This document shows positions 63,173-64,000 of a stretch of 64,000 bases of DNA, one piece after another; position 1 is the first letter of the stretch; each line of letters starts with the position of its first letter. Where the stretch lies: positions 16,600-80,599 of the forward strand of contig NZ_JPGL01000046.1 of assembly GCF_000732615.1 (NCBI RefSeq). Direction: 5' to 3'. A program made the position numbers and the translations under genes. The notes under the pieces are model-generated. The model saw nothing but the letters and a program-made list of their open reading frames with translations, was not told the origin of the DNA and made no database searches. The DNA is from Burkholderia paludis (GTDB lineage: Bacteria > Pseudomonadota > Gammaproteobacteria > Burkholderiales > Burkholderiaceae).

Positions 63173-63808
63173 ATGAACCCGACCACGCTCCTGTTGTACG
63201 CGATCACGGTATCCGCCGTGACGGTCACGCCCGGCCCCACGATGCTGCTGGCGCTAAACAACGGCGCCACACGCGGCATGCGCATCGCGGCTTACGGCAT
63301 CGCCGGCGCAGCACTGTCGGATCTGGTCCTGATCGGGGCGGTCGGATGCGGCCTCGGCGCGATCATGCAGGCGTCGGAGCACCTGTTCGTCGCGCTGAAG
63401 TGGGCCGGCGCCGTGTACCTGCTCTACCTCGCCTGGGCGCTCTGGCACGCCCCCACGGCACTGCCGCCCGCGGGCGTCGCGCCAGCGGACGGCGCACGGA
63501 ACGGCCGGGCCGCCTTCAAGCGCTCGCTGCTGGTCGCGTTGTCCAATCCGAAAGGGCTGCTGTTTTTCTCGGCCTTCCTGCCGCAGTTCATCCGGCCCGA
63601 AGCGAACGTCGCCGCCCAGTACGCGACGCTGGCCGTCCTCACCGCCGCGATCGACATCGTGTTGATGGCGCTCTACGCGGCGAGCGGCTACCACGTGATG
63701 AAGGCGCTGTCGGGACGCGCGCTGAGATGGCTCAATCGCGGCTGCGCCGGCATGCTGGCCGGGCTGGCAGTGGCGTTGAGCCTCTACCGTCGCGGCACCG
63801 CGACCTGA
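63173..63808 (+). CDS. LysE/RhtB-family exporter
   Basis: This 211-residue protein has about six helices and the LysE family start LLYAITVSAVTVTPGPTMLLALNNGATRG, with GLGAIMQASEHLFVALKWAGAVYLLYLAW and ALSNPKGLLFFSAFLPQFI. Members export amino acids such as threonine, lysine or homoserine lactones. Substrate unknown. ATG 63173 begins at the conserved MNPTTLLLY. It follows the gamma-glutamyltransferase gene but may be separate. Confidence 0.9.
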   Translation: MNPTTLLLYAITVSAVTVTPGPTMLLALNNGATRGMRIAAYGIAGAALSDLVLIGAVGCGLGAIMQASEHLFVALKWAGAVYLLYLAWALWHAPTALPPAGVAPADGARNGRAAFKRSLLVALSNPKGLLFFSAFLPQFIRPEANVAAQYATLAVLTAAIDIVLMALYAASGYHVMKALSGRALRWLNRGCAGMLAGLAVALSLYRRGTAT

Positions 63809-64000
63809 TCCGGCGCCGCACCCGCGCACGTCGCATCGGGACGGCCGCGGCCGGCAGGTTGAACCGGATTCACGCCATCCGTTCCGTCGGCCGGCGCCCC
63901 CCCACCCCCCTCCCCCCCCCCTCCCCTCCCCTTTTCACATCCGACCCCCCCGCCCAATAGCACAGGGCGGCACATCAGGGGCGGCCGCGCCACCTACAAC
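63809..64000. other. Downstream region with C-rich tract
   Basis: After the exporter, 192 bp run to the window end. They include a C/T tract at about 63899-63951 with runs of up to nine C. I see no gene; the tract may be slip-prone or hard to sequence. Confidence 0.5.

Noticed and set aside
63899..63951. Polypyrimidine tract as a regulatory or triplex element
   Set aside because: It has no clear mirror symmetry and lies at the window edge; simple-sequence slippage explains it well enough.

Overview
The window looks like a core-chromosome segment of a Burkholderia species, most likely Burkholderia cepacia complex chromosome 1. The DNA is very GC-rich, nearly every gene has extensive open shadow frames in other frames, and the content is typical of a beta-proteobacterium: imuA-imuB-dnaE2, a ctaCDGE cytochrome oxidase block, gshB-gshA-EIIA-ptsH-ptsI, glnK-amtB, dctA-dctB-dctD. 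I see no rRNA, tRNA, CRISPR array, insertion sequence or prophage. The species call rests on gene content only; no database was searched.

Layout. 37-2964: N-acetylglucosamine catabolism (GntR regulator, nagA, SIS-type GlcN6P deaminase) behind a promoter whose -35 box lies in a perfect operator palindrome. 3278-8630: SOS mutagenesis cassette imuA-imuB-dnaE2 with a LexA box. 8879-11677: ABC importer (ATPase, permease, binding protein). 12011-12319: small secreted four-cysteine protein with an internal duplication. 12430-15637: orphan MetQ-type binding protein, a chemoreceptor with a FliA-type promoter, a YciI-like protein. 15778-26190: aa3 cytochrome oxidase and heme A locus, including a subunit II fused to cytochrome c and to an OmpA-like domain, and a 46-residue membrane protein. 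26425-29401: methyltransferase, ComF, TrmL, macrodomain protein. 29497-31790: gpsA, secB, grxC, rhodanese. 31925-35294: gpmA, ctpA, moeB/thiF-like gene. 35353-40644: gshA, gshB, EIIA-Man, ptsH, ptsI, with an intrinsic terminator between ptsH and ptsI. 40884-43378: glnK-amtB with a sigma-54 promoter and an NtrC-like site, divergent from ubiK. 43647-46859: comM/yifB, a convergent gap holding DnaA boxes, a lipoprotein, a TlpA-like thioredoxin. 46956-51717: dctA-dctB-dctD with a sigma-54 promoter. 52077-59934: actP/DUF485 symporter pair and a CoA-transferase plus beta-oxidation operon, divergent from a LysR regulator. 61205-63808: gamma-glutamyltransferase and a LysE-type exporter.

How it works together. 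Most of the window is housekeeping: respiration, redox (glutathione, glutaredoxin, thioredoxin-like), PTS signalling and nitrogen control, plus uptake and use of amino sugars, C4-dicarboxylates and other organic acids. The regulatory DNA can be read directly in several places (GntR operator, LexA box, FliA promoter, two sigma-54 promoters, an NtrC-like site, several intrinsic terminators). No clearly novel defence or mobile system is present. The features most worth a second look are the three-part oxidase subunit II, the DnaA-box cluster in a convergent gap, the duplicated four-cysteine secreted protein, and the PimFCD-like acyl-CoA operon joined to a CoA-transferase and perhaps a symporter.
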